This document shows, one piece after another, positions 10,301-17,109 of a DNA stretch of 64,000 nucleotides (positions within the stretch are counted from its first letter, which is position 1; each line of letters starts with the position of its first letter). Source of the stretch: an uncultured Clostridia bacterium (GTDB lineage Bacteria; Bacillota; Clostridia; Lachnospirales; CAG-274); the NCBI GenBank assembly GCA_947630475.1, contig CANRHR010000010.1, forward strand, positions 1 to 64,000, written 5' to 3'. Made by a program: the position numbers and the translations under genes. The notes under the pieces are model-generated. The model had not been told where the DNA came from. It did not search any database and saw only the letters and a program-made list of their open reading frames with translations.

Positions 10301-10387
10301 ATTTTCTTCCGCTGCAAAAGTAATGTTTGACAACAAAAAAACAAATGTCATTAAAAACGCAATAAACCTATAAATTTTTTTGTACAT
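1325..10387 (-). CDS. Giant secreted SLH-domain protein with Calx-beta, lectin-like and propeller-like regions
   Basis: 3020 residues with an N-terminal signal peptide (about 1-25). Regions in order: a Calx-beta-like repeat near 30-100 (IGRTGDLSEASATVKL); an acidic Glu/Ser/Thr-rich stretch near 190-225; a second Calx-beta-like repeat near 333-443; a long beta-rich region of no clear family, with a Gly-rich part near 1396-1580; ricin-type beta-trefoil lectin repeats near 1633-1916 (GWYYIKNVHNGKYLQV, GLYYIKND); propeller-like repeats near 1956-2463; CARDB-like beta sandwiches near 2463-2686; a Big_2-like domain near 2692-2764; a Thr/Glu/Ser linker; and three SLH repeats from about 2840 to the end (GYPDNTFRPDNSITRAEF). 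The SLH repeats should anchor it to wall polymer, exposing an adhesin-like body. The start follows AAGGCAGGG. It lies 22 bases after the second ABC gene, hence co-transcribed with the exporter, although its signal peptide implies Sec export. Confidence 0.85.
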   Translation of the reverse strand: MYKKIYRFIAFLMTFVFLLSNITFAAEENYVYVPEIEMEDLDIGSNLFYLASAEIQMEENSTDHYLVKIGRTGDLSEASATVKLSDVTAKYGRDYKVYLYNGSFFNEAKKNKNSSVMDMIEGQDYKEFDINDTEELVEEIEDGVISDGAIAADIGKGINRVVAENKAAKGENNSDYIKAEDSVVMLEAQTYTAAEEESAAETTSEEESIVEESEETGNTEGNKPDLKTLAGARQAFTGIKSDRVKPKASMDIVDQFNQLRAYQDVADTISDSMVNAFLKIDFDEGENEKYIEIVPINNSESDSTRIFNITIGDPTGNYTVSAYSTAVAKIADDEDIVRAKVSLGDVSISSENGAKYANVDILREGGINDLVSVMLKTRSATAMSGRDFSPVSAEVVFPFGVTERTVQVPVNTDYIQDEAYFEMYIDTPVSCEIEDKDTVKVVLDHSENSENLEESAKNAKNIYNADNDSIIEPYMDDNDRNKEIRIYFPKVYTGDSNTRCEEKSGGFKDNCQQEGDYGWYIRPTDNKKWAREEFGIDNKSITERYDIDGLTFSYKGHYAAHPHDGTARVGFRITGYDSNGTATAAKCYNDWQFTGGSGGWDEHTIYTKNGNVRGVQVYAEDDNGSGRDIQAHFKDLYPIKRQFKITLAPATQMKLRNADGKITNVQPSAAFGNKMTELFGIDAKDTDTLAYRTSGEKITVNVGNNNYFKLKGIVAVDANGNTMKIADANGGSSVTFTLDNNLLKKLIYRNKKDNWDFVTLTDRKQGGMYGNITIRPVFEYIDKHVYVEKNTQFENLVSVNVYNNFGSLSVNNKEYVLSDSESYIEIFPDDAVGKVWHYGDEFNVKTNEKHSDMAKAAGIGYRSGINYNTMGDVRTDIRNSSDSYSFTRNNTDILKKNDAVAFYPLYTEKQNGLTLVVRKSDIDNHILDTSYGILTGFDKNKALIETRNENGKSEQYYRFLLTTDVKAGTYYQYSARAVDGYAIKWTDDLSKNTYSGNTMFYVPQTLSQEENVLVLSAENNNVIYAKFNGSTKYDVYNTWIGGSSGIVRGLPDAAVTVGNVGAVTDTSGNYITSQAGAFINGTKVIQRISFDNDFNYVEYTLNTSNKKVAVCADETVNLEKVAYNGSEGKFTSSSEEMTKAVYTVNMGNYTVKSTNSGAGISDVNVYEGDSTYPLTNFIDINDSVYTFKADVRQNNDEHIKSLKFVICDPLSQKTKYEIPAQYQSSTGQWVASEKMNIAMSGTYSPGDMVYAVFSTDKNVSGSAGALKEYLPVYTGYDLMQGDSAYDSYEPQNFNLPTNASFFSLPMLDKLATGFDFPFVSIALEARPTGEYRVKIGANITDIIDVAADTELNVKKDDANMNYARNIDWKHPIDELKSRAKFAWDSVFKKGLKETPLLNGTSTSIGPTQFRVSIVVGGYIDFGKVGTVYNDTTYSDYIVTGGGGYIGVMLTFKKNFYFLIAGTVPAYIGGSASGTLIGNMGATRKNGALVSLTSMKTKQLDIDDALSFNGNLNASMSVGLYAGVGLCDILGVRVEGDVDLSLLWEPLAKQTYAMNDEIDEIIDNDYSKAKIHELGFTAAFSLGGKVDLLLFSIPVMYKFNPIHSGFNKDIQNAHLRRQTPPSVDKDGTTITTDAIGHVAEGWYYIKNVHNGKYLQVNGTEIGLVSKTEKEEPNIRLYIAPDKSGDNLAVIKTSSDGKSKYLSAKAKSTGAPDAVFSEELDSDKTNAYNKVYIQEPNLNDFNIISASEGRKWYLMLDSGGKAIFGETSSQNSQLWRLEPVDEPITNGLYYIKNDGIDKYISASGEKPVLAEKADDNSQKWYVSQSDDYITIKNLQTGKFLYVDSDSTDDGVGISIKEDDGGNAIYFDTEKLTDGSYNITTRYSLGTRYLTQRGEEIVSNSRNDAYNQKWSFITAEDPVNGETDGSNKNISVISAEGASLFTPKYSGNTDTVAYGDDNEYTDDKVYLRKRTTGDSQWVADQGISAYSGFSPSNETTLVENSYERPDSQIADLGSGDYMLVFLDTDSSRGELERNVMKFATYRNGTWSQPTVIQNDGTADFQPFVADAGENIALTWMSSDPNAEKTGDPTQYLTTMEIYVTLINKTTGEIGEITRLTADSNYDYSPKVVYDSVTGDMAVYYIKTTIGSTFLETANSFTNDCLITYMLYDSSMGKWLTDYYYPEEISDPSVAEELIQNWGGQRFLPAPIDEFGINDPLIVDFTSIGYNGLAVYAYTVDKDNDSSTNEDRDLFVQVYDFTTHKNHPPIRITNDGVSEDGTDTLEHSDTMPQFVRTAGGSGDTYLYWFRDDTRLANIDISDLAHNGLNDDGSISEDYELSYANVYVELPKDIKQGSNEAYATMSYYKVCVDKNDNIYVIWVDMDRETQKQEIFATARITDPETGETSYADAYQLTHSGKHNDEPAFLVDDEGNMIIVSTRYNSKMKDDPTDPLEITDTELVATVFEPFGELYVQDLELSNTTPAQGDTVTVKGKLYNGGLTAAKGYTLQLSEIKDDEVIKDLGSIQSDNCINAGDYEEFSYDWIVSSNIDGVSLGISATEGGMPNSSFAETEKLRVSANIYIDSAEITQEDDGFYLRAAVVNNGNKPTDDTDNINVVYYPDKAPAKLLGITDENFAKIPIGGIAPGESKDIELKIENISGEMFNAYGYLPVLTAVTNGDNEIISNEEVLYMMMKKPIDIKVNNTKQIVIKEGEETDLTMSYEPAERYADVSPVYYTKNVGIAAVINNQLVGVSPGSTVLVANAQPYGSSAEIEVIVSPNENTPTETETSTETVTETETVTEIVSASDNTSGKSSGGRSSGNAEKASEEVSEKVSEDSSEQVADNADKGDKFIDISNHWGRDIINAIAEKNIIKGYPDNTFRPDNSITRAEFLTVLYNSGLADTSDSDYNLTFTDISENEWYYNYVRWGAANNLIVGYEDNTFRGNDTISRQEMAVIVSKFIELADIKFDMGDTLKFDDAEDISEWAEEYINAVSAYGIVKGDDKNRYLPHKDLTRAEASVIINQLIK

Positions 10388-10409
10388 ATACTGCCCTGCC
10401 TTTCCGGAT

Positions 10410-12530
10410 TTATAACATTTGATTTTTTACAAGATCGTAAAATATACCTCTTCTTTGGATCAAATCGTCATATTTTCCCTGTTCCGCTATTTTTCCGCCA
10501 TCAATTACAATAATATTATCACATTTCTTTATTGTTGACAATCTGTGAGCTATAATCACAGCCGTTGTTTCTAAATTCTCCAAGTATTGTGTAACCGCAG
10601 CCTGTGTTACATTATCAAGAGCATTTGTTGCTTCATCAAGCACAAGAAGATGAGGTTTCTTAAGCAATGCTCTTGCAAGAAGTATCCTTTGCTTCTGCCC
10701 CGCCGATATTGTCAAATTATCATCGGATACAAAGGTATACAAACCCATTGGCATTTTTTCAATGTCATCTTTCAAACCTACCTCCTCTATAACTTTAATT
10801 ACATCGTCATATGATGCGTAAGGATCGGCAAAAGTGATATTTAAAAAAATATCCGCAGGTATAAGCTTTGAATTTTGAAGCACTACACCCAGCCTCTTGC
10901 GATAGTTTAAAAGATTCACTTCATTAAGATCCATATTATCTATAAATATTCTGCCGATTTGGGGCTGCTCAAATCCCAACAGCAGTTTTATAAGCGTTGA
11001 TTTTCCGCTTCCGCTTCTGCCCGTTATGCCCACTTTTTGGCCTTTTTTTATGCTTAAGCTTATGTTTTCAAGTATGTATCTGTCACTGCCAGGGTATTTA
11101 AATGAAACATTTGAAAACTCTATATTTCCCTTAAAATCATATATATTCCGTTTATTTTCGGCTTCCTCAGTATTAGCCTTAAAAAAATCTTTAAGCCTTT
11201 CATAGGCTGAGTTAAACTCCGCCGCTGCATTAAATACAATGTCTATGCCTCCAACAGAGCCTATAAACAAACCATATAAAGACATAAATACAATAAATTC
11301 CGCAGTTGAAGCGTCTGTGTTTATCCCTATCCTAAAAATAAAAAGGGTAAATATCGATATAACAATAGTATAAACCCCTGCATAATATTTTGTAAACATC
11401 GGTTTTTTCTGCGCTTTAAGGGTTTGGGAATAAAAATCGCTCCAACGCTTAAACATAGTCGTATCCGCATTATTCAGCTTTATATCCTCCATACCCGAAA
11501 ACATTTCATATACAAAACCCGTCATATCATCTGTCTTATTAGAGAGCTTAGCTTTGTATCTGTTAATAAAAAAGGCGTTTAAAAACGTAAGTACAGCCAC
11601 AACGGCAAAAGCAATATACAAAAACGATAAAAATTCACCGGCAAAAATCTTTATCTGTACCGCATAAACAACAGAAAGAACAAAGGACATAAAAGCAGTT
11701 GTACTTTCGGGGGAAAACAGCGCCGACAAACGAGAAACATCTGTAATTGCAGAGCTGAGACTGCCCGATCTCTGCGAAGCGAAAAACTCCGCCTTTAACT
11801 TTAAAAGCCTTGCTATAACCGCACCCTGTAAATTTGCATTTATACAAAGAGGTATATTAACTGCAACAATGCCTTTGTATATATACATCACCAAAGATAT
11901 AAGTATTATGCCAAAAAGCAGACATACAACAGGAAGAACATCTCCTTTTGTCCCCTTGGGGATCATATGTTCAAATATATAATACTGCGCCTGAGGCATC
12001 ACAGTTGAAAATAGTGTAACGGCTGTCATAGAAGCTGTAAGGACAACATATTGGCTTGGGGTTATACACTTTAGCATATATTTTATAACAGATAGCCTGC
12101 TTAAATTTTCCTTTTCAAAACCCCTGTAAAAACAAAAAGCCTTATTATCAAAATCACCTGCATTTTTATCAGTTATCCTAATATTTCTGTATCCATCGCA
12201 ATAGCTGCATCTGCCGTTAAAAGACGGCAGCACCGCCTTAAATTCTCCGCCCCTTTTTATAAGAAGAGGAAGCATATTATTTGTATACCATTTGTCGCCA
12301 AGGGTTAAGGCACGACAGCTTATATTAAATTTGTTTTTTATTTCATTAAGCTGGGCTTCAAGTCGAGTTTCTTTAATTGAATATTTTATACCATAATATC
12401 TAAGCACTATTTCCAATTCATTTTTATAGCTTTCGGCATCCGAATTTATTATGTTAACATAAGCAGAATGAATGTTTTCACTGCGTTTGAGCTTAAGCTC
12501 TTCAAGCTCCGTTTCAAGCAATATCATCAC
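10410..12530 (-). CDS. NHLM-type ABC exporter without peptidase
   Basis: A 706-residue fused membrane/ATPase half-transporter. Residues 1-150 form a non-peptidase N-terminal region unlike C39 (it includes GRCSYCDGYRN). About 155-430 is a six-helix ABC transmembrane domain. The ATPase has Walker A GRSGSGKST, a variant signature ISAGQKQR in place of LSGGQ, and Walker B LLVLDEAT. A long N-terminal extension, no peptidase and tandem placement after a C39 exporter fit the second ABC protein of NHLM bacteriocin export systems, which is thought to heterodimerise with its neighbour; the subfamily is assigned from memory. Its start overlaps the preceding gene by 4 bases, implying translational coupling and similar amounts. 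Confidence 0.82.
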   Translation of the reverse strand: MMILLETELEELKLKRSENIHSAYVNIINSDAESYKNELEIVLRYYGIKYSIKETRLEAQLNEIKNKFNISCRALTLGDKWYTNNMLPLLIKRGGEFKAVLPSFNGRCSYCDGYRNIRITDKNAGDFDNKAFCFYRGFEKENLSRLSVIKYMLKCITPSQYVVLTASMTAVTLFSTVMPQAQYYIFEHMIPKGTKGDVLPVVCLLFGIILISLVMYIYKGIVAVNIPLCINANLQGAVIARLLKLKAEFFASQRSGSLSSAITDVSRLSALFSPESTTAFMSFVLSVVYAVQIKIFAGEFLSFLYIAFAVVAVLTFLNAFFINRYKAKLSNKTDDMTGFVYEMFSGMEDIKLNNADTTMFKRWSDFYSQTLKAQKKPMFTKYYAGVYTIVISIFTLFIFRIGINTDASTAEFIVFMSLYGLFIGSVGGIDIVFNAAAEFNSAYERLKDFFKANTEEAENKRNIYDFKGNIEFSNVSFKYPGSDRYILENISLSIKKGQKVGITGRSGSGKSTLIKLLLGFEQPQIGRIFIDNMDLNEVNLLNYRKRLGVVLQNSKLIPADIFLNITFADPYASYDDVIKVIEEVGLKDDIEKMPMGLYTFVSDDNLTISAGQKQRILLARALLKKPHLLVLDEATNALDNVTQAAVTQYLENLETTAVIIAHRLSTIKKCDNIIVIDGGKIAEQGKYDDLIQRRGIFYDLVKNQML

Positions 12531-14668
12531 TCTCCCTTGTCAGAAGCAAGCCTGTAATATGTACCCATACTCTTTGTTAGGGAAATATGATCTCCCCGCT
12601 CTACTATCTCTCCGTCTTTAAAAACAAGTATCTCATCACAGCTTCTTATTGTGCTTAGCCTATGCGCAATAATTACAAGAGTTATTCCCAATAATAGTAT
12701 GTTTTCAATTACCTCTTTTTCTGTCTTTGCATCCAGCGCACTCGTTGCTTCATCAAGAATAAGTATCTCAGGGTGTCTTATTATTGCCCTTGCTATATAA
12801 ATACGCTGCCTCTGTCCTCCGGAAAGATTTTTTCCGCCCTCGGTTATCCTTTCATTATAAGCATTCTTCATCAAAACTATATCATTGTGAATACATGCCT
12901 TTTTGCATGCTTCTACAACATCTTCGTAAGTAACAGTGCTGTCCCACATAGTTATGTTATCAAAAACTGTACCATCATATATCTGAGCTGCTTGGCTGAC
13001 AACAGCTATCTTAGAATAAAAATATTCCTTTTTAAGCTCTTTCTTTTCTGCCGTGCCATAATATATATGCCCATTCGTTTCGGCATACAGCCCTGCTATA
13101 AGCTTTGCCACAGTTGATTTTCCGCTTCCGCTGGCACCTGTAAAAGCAATGCTTTTACCATTTTCAAGTGTAAAGCTTATATTCCTTACTGCATAGTTCT
13201 CCGAGCCCGGATAGTTAAAGCAAACGTTTTCAGCCCTCAATTTTCCGCTTATCTCTTTCGTCTGCGTTTCGGTATTTGGCAGAAATATTTTTTCATCGGC
13301 ATATTTCATTGTATCATCTGTTCTGTCAATTATACTTTTAAATCTGAATATTGCCGAAATAGAATTCATAAACGAACCGAGAGGCGTAAGGAATACCGAA
13401 AGCATACCTATAATGCCAACAACAACGCCCACAGAAAACCTGCCGGAAAGCACTCCATAAGCGCCTATGGTTAATATTGCCGCCGAAACAGCCGAATTGA
13501 CAAAATAAAATGCTGATGACAAATATAAATTAAGCTTATCCATTTTTGAAGAAATTTCCGTATTAAGGGCCGCCATGCCTGCAATCCGTGCAAACATTGC
13601 ATCTTCATAGGAGCAGGACTTTATTGTTTCTATCATATCAACAGCTGATGCCGTACTGCCTTGGAAAAGCCCTTCGTTTTTCCTGCAAAGTGCCGATATA
13701 GTGTTAAATCTGCCCGAAATATAAAATACAATAGCTATATTAACTATAACGGCAGCTATGCCCACATAGGCTATGTAAACATCAAATGTAAATGCCGCCA
13801 TGCAGTAAAGCACTATAAGCACTCCTTGAAACAAAACAGGAGATATATACTTTACGGCAAGCTGAGCCATTTCAAAGCTGCCAAGCTGTCTGTTCGCCAA
13901 TTCTCCCGGTGATCTTTGAGAAAAAAACGTAATGGGCAGCCTAAGCAATTTTTCCATAAAACCTATGCTCAGGCTTATATTTACACCTCTTTGAATTTCA
14001 TAACTCAGCTTTTCACAAAGAACTGAAGCTGCAAATAAAAGCAGTATAAATGCCGTCATTAAAACGACAAGCACAGGAAAAATATCTGCTCTTTTGGCTA
14101 AAATTATATTATCTATATATGCCGAATTAAAAAACGGCATCAGCATACCGAATATGGTAACTGCCATAATCAAAAACGATACAAATGCAAAACCCGGTAC
14201 AAAGCGCTTCATGCAGTTAAGAGTAAAACCGCTGTATCCATGGCTTTTTTCATATACAAAGTTGTCCGATCTTTTAAATGTCATCACAACGCCCGTAAAG
14301 CTTCGGTCAAATTCATTGCAGCTTACCTTGTATTTGCCAAACGCCGGATCATTTATATAATAACAATTTTTGTCAAAACCGCAGAGTACGACAAAATGCT
14401 CCATATTCCAGTGTATTATAGCCGGCAAAGATACTTTTTTTACGCTTTCGGTATCGGCTTTGAAAGCTTTAAATTCAAGACCATTTTTCTTTGCAGCATT
14501 TTTTATACCTTTGGCAGTAACGCCATCTCTGGATACATTACAGTCTGCCCGCAACTGTTCCAGGGATATATCTTTTTTGCCAAAATATCTTAGTATCATA
14601 GCCAAACAGGCGGCTCCGCATTCAACATTTTCCATCTGAAGCACAAACGGCACTTTAACCCTTTTCAT
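12527..14668 (-). CDS. Peptidase-containing ABC exporter (C39, NHLM/LanT-like)
   Basis: 713 residues. A C39 cysteine peptidase spans about 1-135 with the triad visible: Gln11 (oxyanion hole), Cys17 in ECGAAC, His91 in MEHFVVL and Asp107 in INDPAFG. An ABC transmembrane domain spans about 155-440. The ATPase has Walker A GASGSGKST, signature LSGGQRQR and Walker B ILILDEAT. Such proteins clip leaders after Gly-Gly and export the core. All catalytic residues are intact, so the enzyme should be active. The only double-glycine precursor recognised in the window is the 45-residue peptide at the end of this operon. Four-base overlaps with the genes on both sides show tight coupling. Confidence 0.9.
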   Translation of the reverse strand: MKRVKVPFVLQMENVECGAACLAMILRYFGKKDISLEQLRADCNVSRDGVTAKGIKNAAKKNGLEFKAFKADTESVKKVSLPAIIHWNMEHFVVLCGFDKNCYYINDPAFGKYKVSCNEFDRSFTGVVMTFKRSDNFVYEKSHGYSGFTLNCMKRFVPGFAFVSFLIMAVTIFGMLMPFFNSAYIDNIILAKRADIFPVLVVLMTAFILLLFAASVLCEKLSYEIQRGVNISLSIGFMEKLLRLPITFFSQRSPGELANRQLGSFEMAQLAVKYISPVLFQGVLIVLYCMAAFTFDVYIAYVGIAAVIVNIAIVFYISGRFNTISALCRKNEGLFQGSTASAVDMIETIKSCSYEDAMFARIAGMAALNTEISSKMDKLNLYLSSAFYFVNSAVSAAILTIGAYGVLSGRFSVGVVVGIIGMLSVFLTPLGSFMNSISAIFRFKSIIDRTDDTMKYADEKIFLPNTETQTKEISGKLRAENVCFNYPGSENYAVRNISFTLENGKSIAFTGASGSGKSTVAKLIAGLYAETNGHIYYGTAEKKELKKEYFYSKIAVVSQAAQIYDGTVFDNITMWDSTVTYEDVVEACKKACIHNDIVLMKNAYNERITEGGKNLSGGQRQRIYIARAIIRHPEILILDEATSALDAKTEKEVIENILLLGITLVIIAHRLSTIRSCDEILVFKDGEIVERGDHISLTKSMGTYYRLASDKGE

Positions 14669-15555
14669 TTATCTCCGCCCCCTAATAGCCATTTATAAGG
14701 AGACTGCGAAGAAATAATTATTGAATTGCTGCATACAGTTCCCGGCCCTACATCTATATCTCCGCTTCCGCTGTCAGACCAGCTCAAACCGCTTTCCGCA
14801 TCAGGGTCAGGCATCAAATTTATGTATACTGCCGCATATGTTTTATCTTCATCCAAAAGGCTCGGTATATTGTAAATATCAAGCTCTTTTAAGGCATCTC
14901 TTTTTGTAATTATAATATCATCTATATCTTTAACATATCCATTTATATATCCAAATTTTTCTCTTGGCGCATAATTAGGCGAAACCTGAACAGAACAATC
15001 CTTTGATATATTATTTTTTAAATCTGTCGGCATCAGCGCAAATATCTGTCTTTGGTTATTATCCTCATGCTCGGCTGCAACAGCCGCTATAATACCGCCT
15101 TTTTCTATGTATGTTCCTTCACTTGCGGCAGAAATCACCGTTCCGTTATATTTAGATGTGATGATAGATGAAGCATAATAATCCTGTCTTAATTTTTCCG
15201 CCAGCGCTTCATTTTCCGCCGCATCATCTATTTGTTTTAAAACAGCTTCATTTGGAATAACGGCAGTTATATCGCCAACCTTTAGCTTTTCACCGATTTC
15301 TATATTTATATCCGATATTATGCCTTCCTCGGGGGCGGTTATATACCTTATCCCACCTGCGGGATAAACTACCCCTGTTATATTGACTGTTGTTGTTATA
15401 TTGCCCCAAAAAAACCAAATACCTGTTAAAATAAGACCTATGATAAATATCGGTATAAGCAGCATACTTGATACTGACAGTCTTGTTATCTGTACATCTG
15501 CCGAAAAAAGCTCCTTATAGCTGTCAACAGCTTTTTTGCGAAATATATCTTTCAT
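14665..15555 (-). CDS. HlyD-like secretion adaptor of the export cassette
   Basis: 296 residues: a short cytoplasmic N-terminus, one membrane helix at about 32-54, then an extracellular biotinyl-lipoyl-type beta domain (EGIISDINIEIGEKLKVGD) split by a short helical hairpin, ending in a beta-barrel-like part. This is the layout of HlyD/membrane-fusion subunits of NHLM-type systems, which are shorter than classical HlyD. GGGGA precedes the ATG. The gene follows the lipoprotein gene by 24 bases and overlaps the C39 exporter gene by 4. It probably bridges the exporter to the outside face of the membrane. In a monoderm its partner would be the wall or the SLH protein, which is inference. Confidence 0.75.
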   Translation of the reverse strand: MKDIFRKKAVDSYKELFSADVQITRLSVSSMLLIPIFIIGLILTGIWFFWGNITTTVNITGVVYPAGGIRYITAPEEGIISDINIEIGEKLKVGDITAVIPNEAVLKQIDDAAENEALAEKLRQDYYASSIITSKYNGTVISAASEGTYIEKGGIIAAVAAEHEDNNQRQIFALMPTDLKNNISKDCSVQVSPNYAPREKFGYINGYVKDIDDIIITKRDALKELDIYNIPSLLDEDKTYAAVYINLMPDPDAESGLSWSDSGSGDIDVGPGTVCSNSIIISSQSPYKWLLGGGDK

Positions 15556-15579
15556 ATAATATCCCCTTGTGTGAAGTTC

Positions 15580-16758
15580 TTAATCCCATGGTATATGAAA
15601 ATATGGCTCCACCTTGCCATTTGCTATGTCCTGCCCCGATTTTTTATTATCAGTTCGGATAACATATTCCACTATTTCTTCTTTTTCCGAATTGTCACAA
15701 TAAAATTCATTATAAATTGCTCTTCCGTTTTCTTGAAACTTAAATCTTTCAAGATCTCCCGAATATCCGTTTTTATGTAATATCTCGGCTATTTCATCGC
15801 AAGAAACCGTATCATTTTTAATTGCCGTATCAATTATCATTCTGACTGCATTATATCCATGTATCTCCCAAGTATCATAATATTCTCCTTCTTCGATAAC
15901 TTCGGAACCTTCGGAATATGCAGCATCAACATTAAATTTGCTGACAATATAAACATTATTAAATTCATCTTTATGCGCTAACATAGCATCGCTGTTATCC
16001 ATACTGCTGTCACTGACAACATAAAGATTAGGCATTATACTTTTAAGCCTATAGAGAAGCTCAAAACCCTCGTCATCATAAGGTATAAGCACAACTCCCT
16101 CTACGCCAAGAAGCTTCCATCTTTCAACAGTAACATCAAAATCAGATATTAATGAATCTATTTTCACAGAGTCCACTATATTTATTTTATCAGAATCGGA
16201 GAGGCTAAAAAAACAGTCTATCTCATCTTTGCTTATCATATCGTCGGAATAACATAACGCCCACTTTTTTGCAGGAGAATATTCAGCCATTCTTTTCATA
16301 ACAAGCCCTGTATCACTACAACTGTAATTTAAGCAAAACACCCTTTTGTAGTTTTTTTCCTCAAGAGTTTTGTCATAAACCCAGTGAGGACAAACAAGTA
16401 TTTTTCCTGCTTTATCTGTTTGGAATATTTGATCATCGCATATATCAGGGGATGACGATGCTATTATAGCCGTCAAATCATCATCTGCTATAAGCTCTGC
16501 CGTTATTTTATTTCCTATTTCGTAATTATCCATATCGTCATAAAAATCAAGCTTTATATCATAGCCGCTGTCCTTGTATTCATTGCATACATTTTCATAA
16601 GCTTTTTTTATTCCTTTTTCAAAATACTCTGAATAAACACTTGAACTTCCTGTAACGGCTATCTTTATCGTTTTCCTGTTAGCGCTGTCGCTGCATCCGG
16701 AAAGCAATATAACCGCCAACAGAAAAGCTGTCAATAAAACAATTTTTATCTTTGCCAT
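15580..16758 (-). CDS. Periplasmic-binding-protein-type lipoprotein
   Basis: 392 residues from the ATG at 16756-16758, chosen because AGGGAGG lies just upstream; an in-frame ATG 33 bases earlier has no such site. It has a lipoprotein signal with lipobox LLSGC. The mature part has the two-lobed Rossmann-like fold of type I binding proteins (Peripla_BP_6/Leu-Ile-Val family), beginning IKIAVTGSSSVYSEYFEKGI, with IIASSSPDICDDQIF where that family has its ligand loop. It is the first gene of the export operon and no importer permease is nearby, so it is probably not an ordinary uptake receptor. It could sense a ligand, act as chaperone for the exported peptide, or give immunity; none of these is shown. 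Confidence 0.72.
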   Translation of the reverse strand: MAKIKIVLLTAFLLAVILLSGCSDSANRKTIKIAVTGSSSVYSEYFEKGIKKAYENVCNEYKDSGYDIKLDFYDDMDNYEIGNKITAELIADDDLTAIIASSSPDICDDQIFQTDKAGKILVCPHWVYDKTLEEKNYKRVFCLNYSCSDTGLVMKRMAEYSPAKKWALCYSDDMISKDEIDCFFSLSDSDKINIVDSVKIDSLISDFDVTVERWKLLGVEGVVLIPYDDEGFELLYRLKSIMPNLYVVSDSSMDNSDAMLAHKDEFNNVYIVSKFNVDAAYSEGSEVIEEGEYYDTWEIHGYNAVRMIIDTAIKNDTVSCDEIAEILHKNGYSGDLERFKFQENGRAIYNEFYCDNSEKEEIVEYVIRTDNKKSGQDIANGKVEPYFHIPWD

Positions 16759-16832
16759 TAAGCCCTCCCTGCTGCAAACCAAGCGCAGCACGATATTATT
16801 AGCCTGATTCCCACAAAAACTAACTTTATTAT

Positions 16833-16861
16833 ATTATACAATACAGATTTCGTTATTACAA
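16833..16861 (-). promoter_or_regulatory. Sigma-A-type promoter of the export operon
   Basis: On the minus strand TTGTAA, 17 bases, TATAAT, placed 75 bases before the lipoprotein start codon. The -10 box is perfect and the -35 matches four of six positions. No other good promoter was seen up to the terminator at 1111, so this may drive about 15.7 kb. Confidence 0.6.
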
Positions 16862-16983
16862 TAGGAGGTTTAATTCCTTTTTAACATCTATTCTATAAAA
16901 AACCAATATCAGCCATTTTTATTATCTTCCGCATATAACTTGTATATTGCCTAAATCTAAACAATATCTAAAAATCTGCCCAA

Positions 16984-17031
16984 GTTAATAATATTTATGC
17001 TCTTCTTATGCTGTGTACTGATAAACAACCT
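16984..17031 (-). repeat. 48-bp dispersed motif, copy 3
   Basis: On the minus strand it reads GTTGTTTATCAGTACACAGC then ATAAGAAGAGCATAAATATT and ATTAAC. It aligns along most of its length with the copies at 30607-30654 and 33976-34022. It lies upstream of the export-operon promoter, oriented with that operon. The rest of 16862-17109 holds nothing recognisable. Confidence 0.55.
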
Positions 17032-17109
17032 ACATATTTTTGGATTCACTTATCAGCACATTTTCATTACTGTTATTTAAAAATTTTCAGCCTTGATTAC
17101 AAAATTTAT

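Noticed and set aside
10410..16758. Lantibiotic or nitrile-hydratase-leader natural product cluster
   Set aside because: The exporter family fits, but there is no LanM, YcaO, radical-SAM or other modifying enzyme, no long NHLP/Nif11 precursor, and the only precursor core has no Cys/Ser/Thr.
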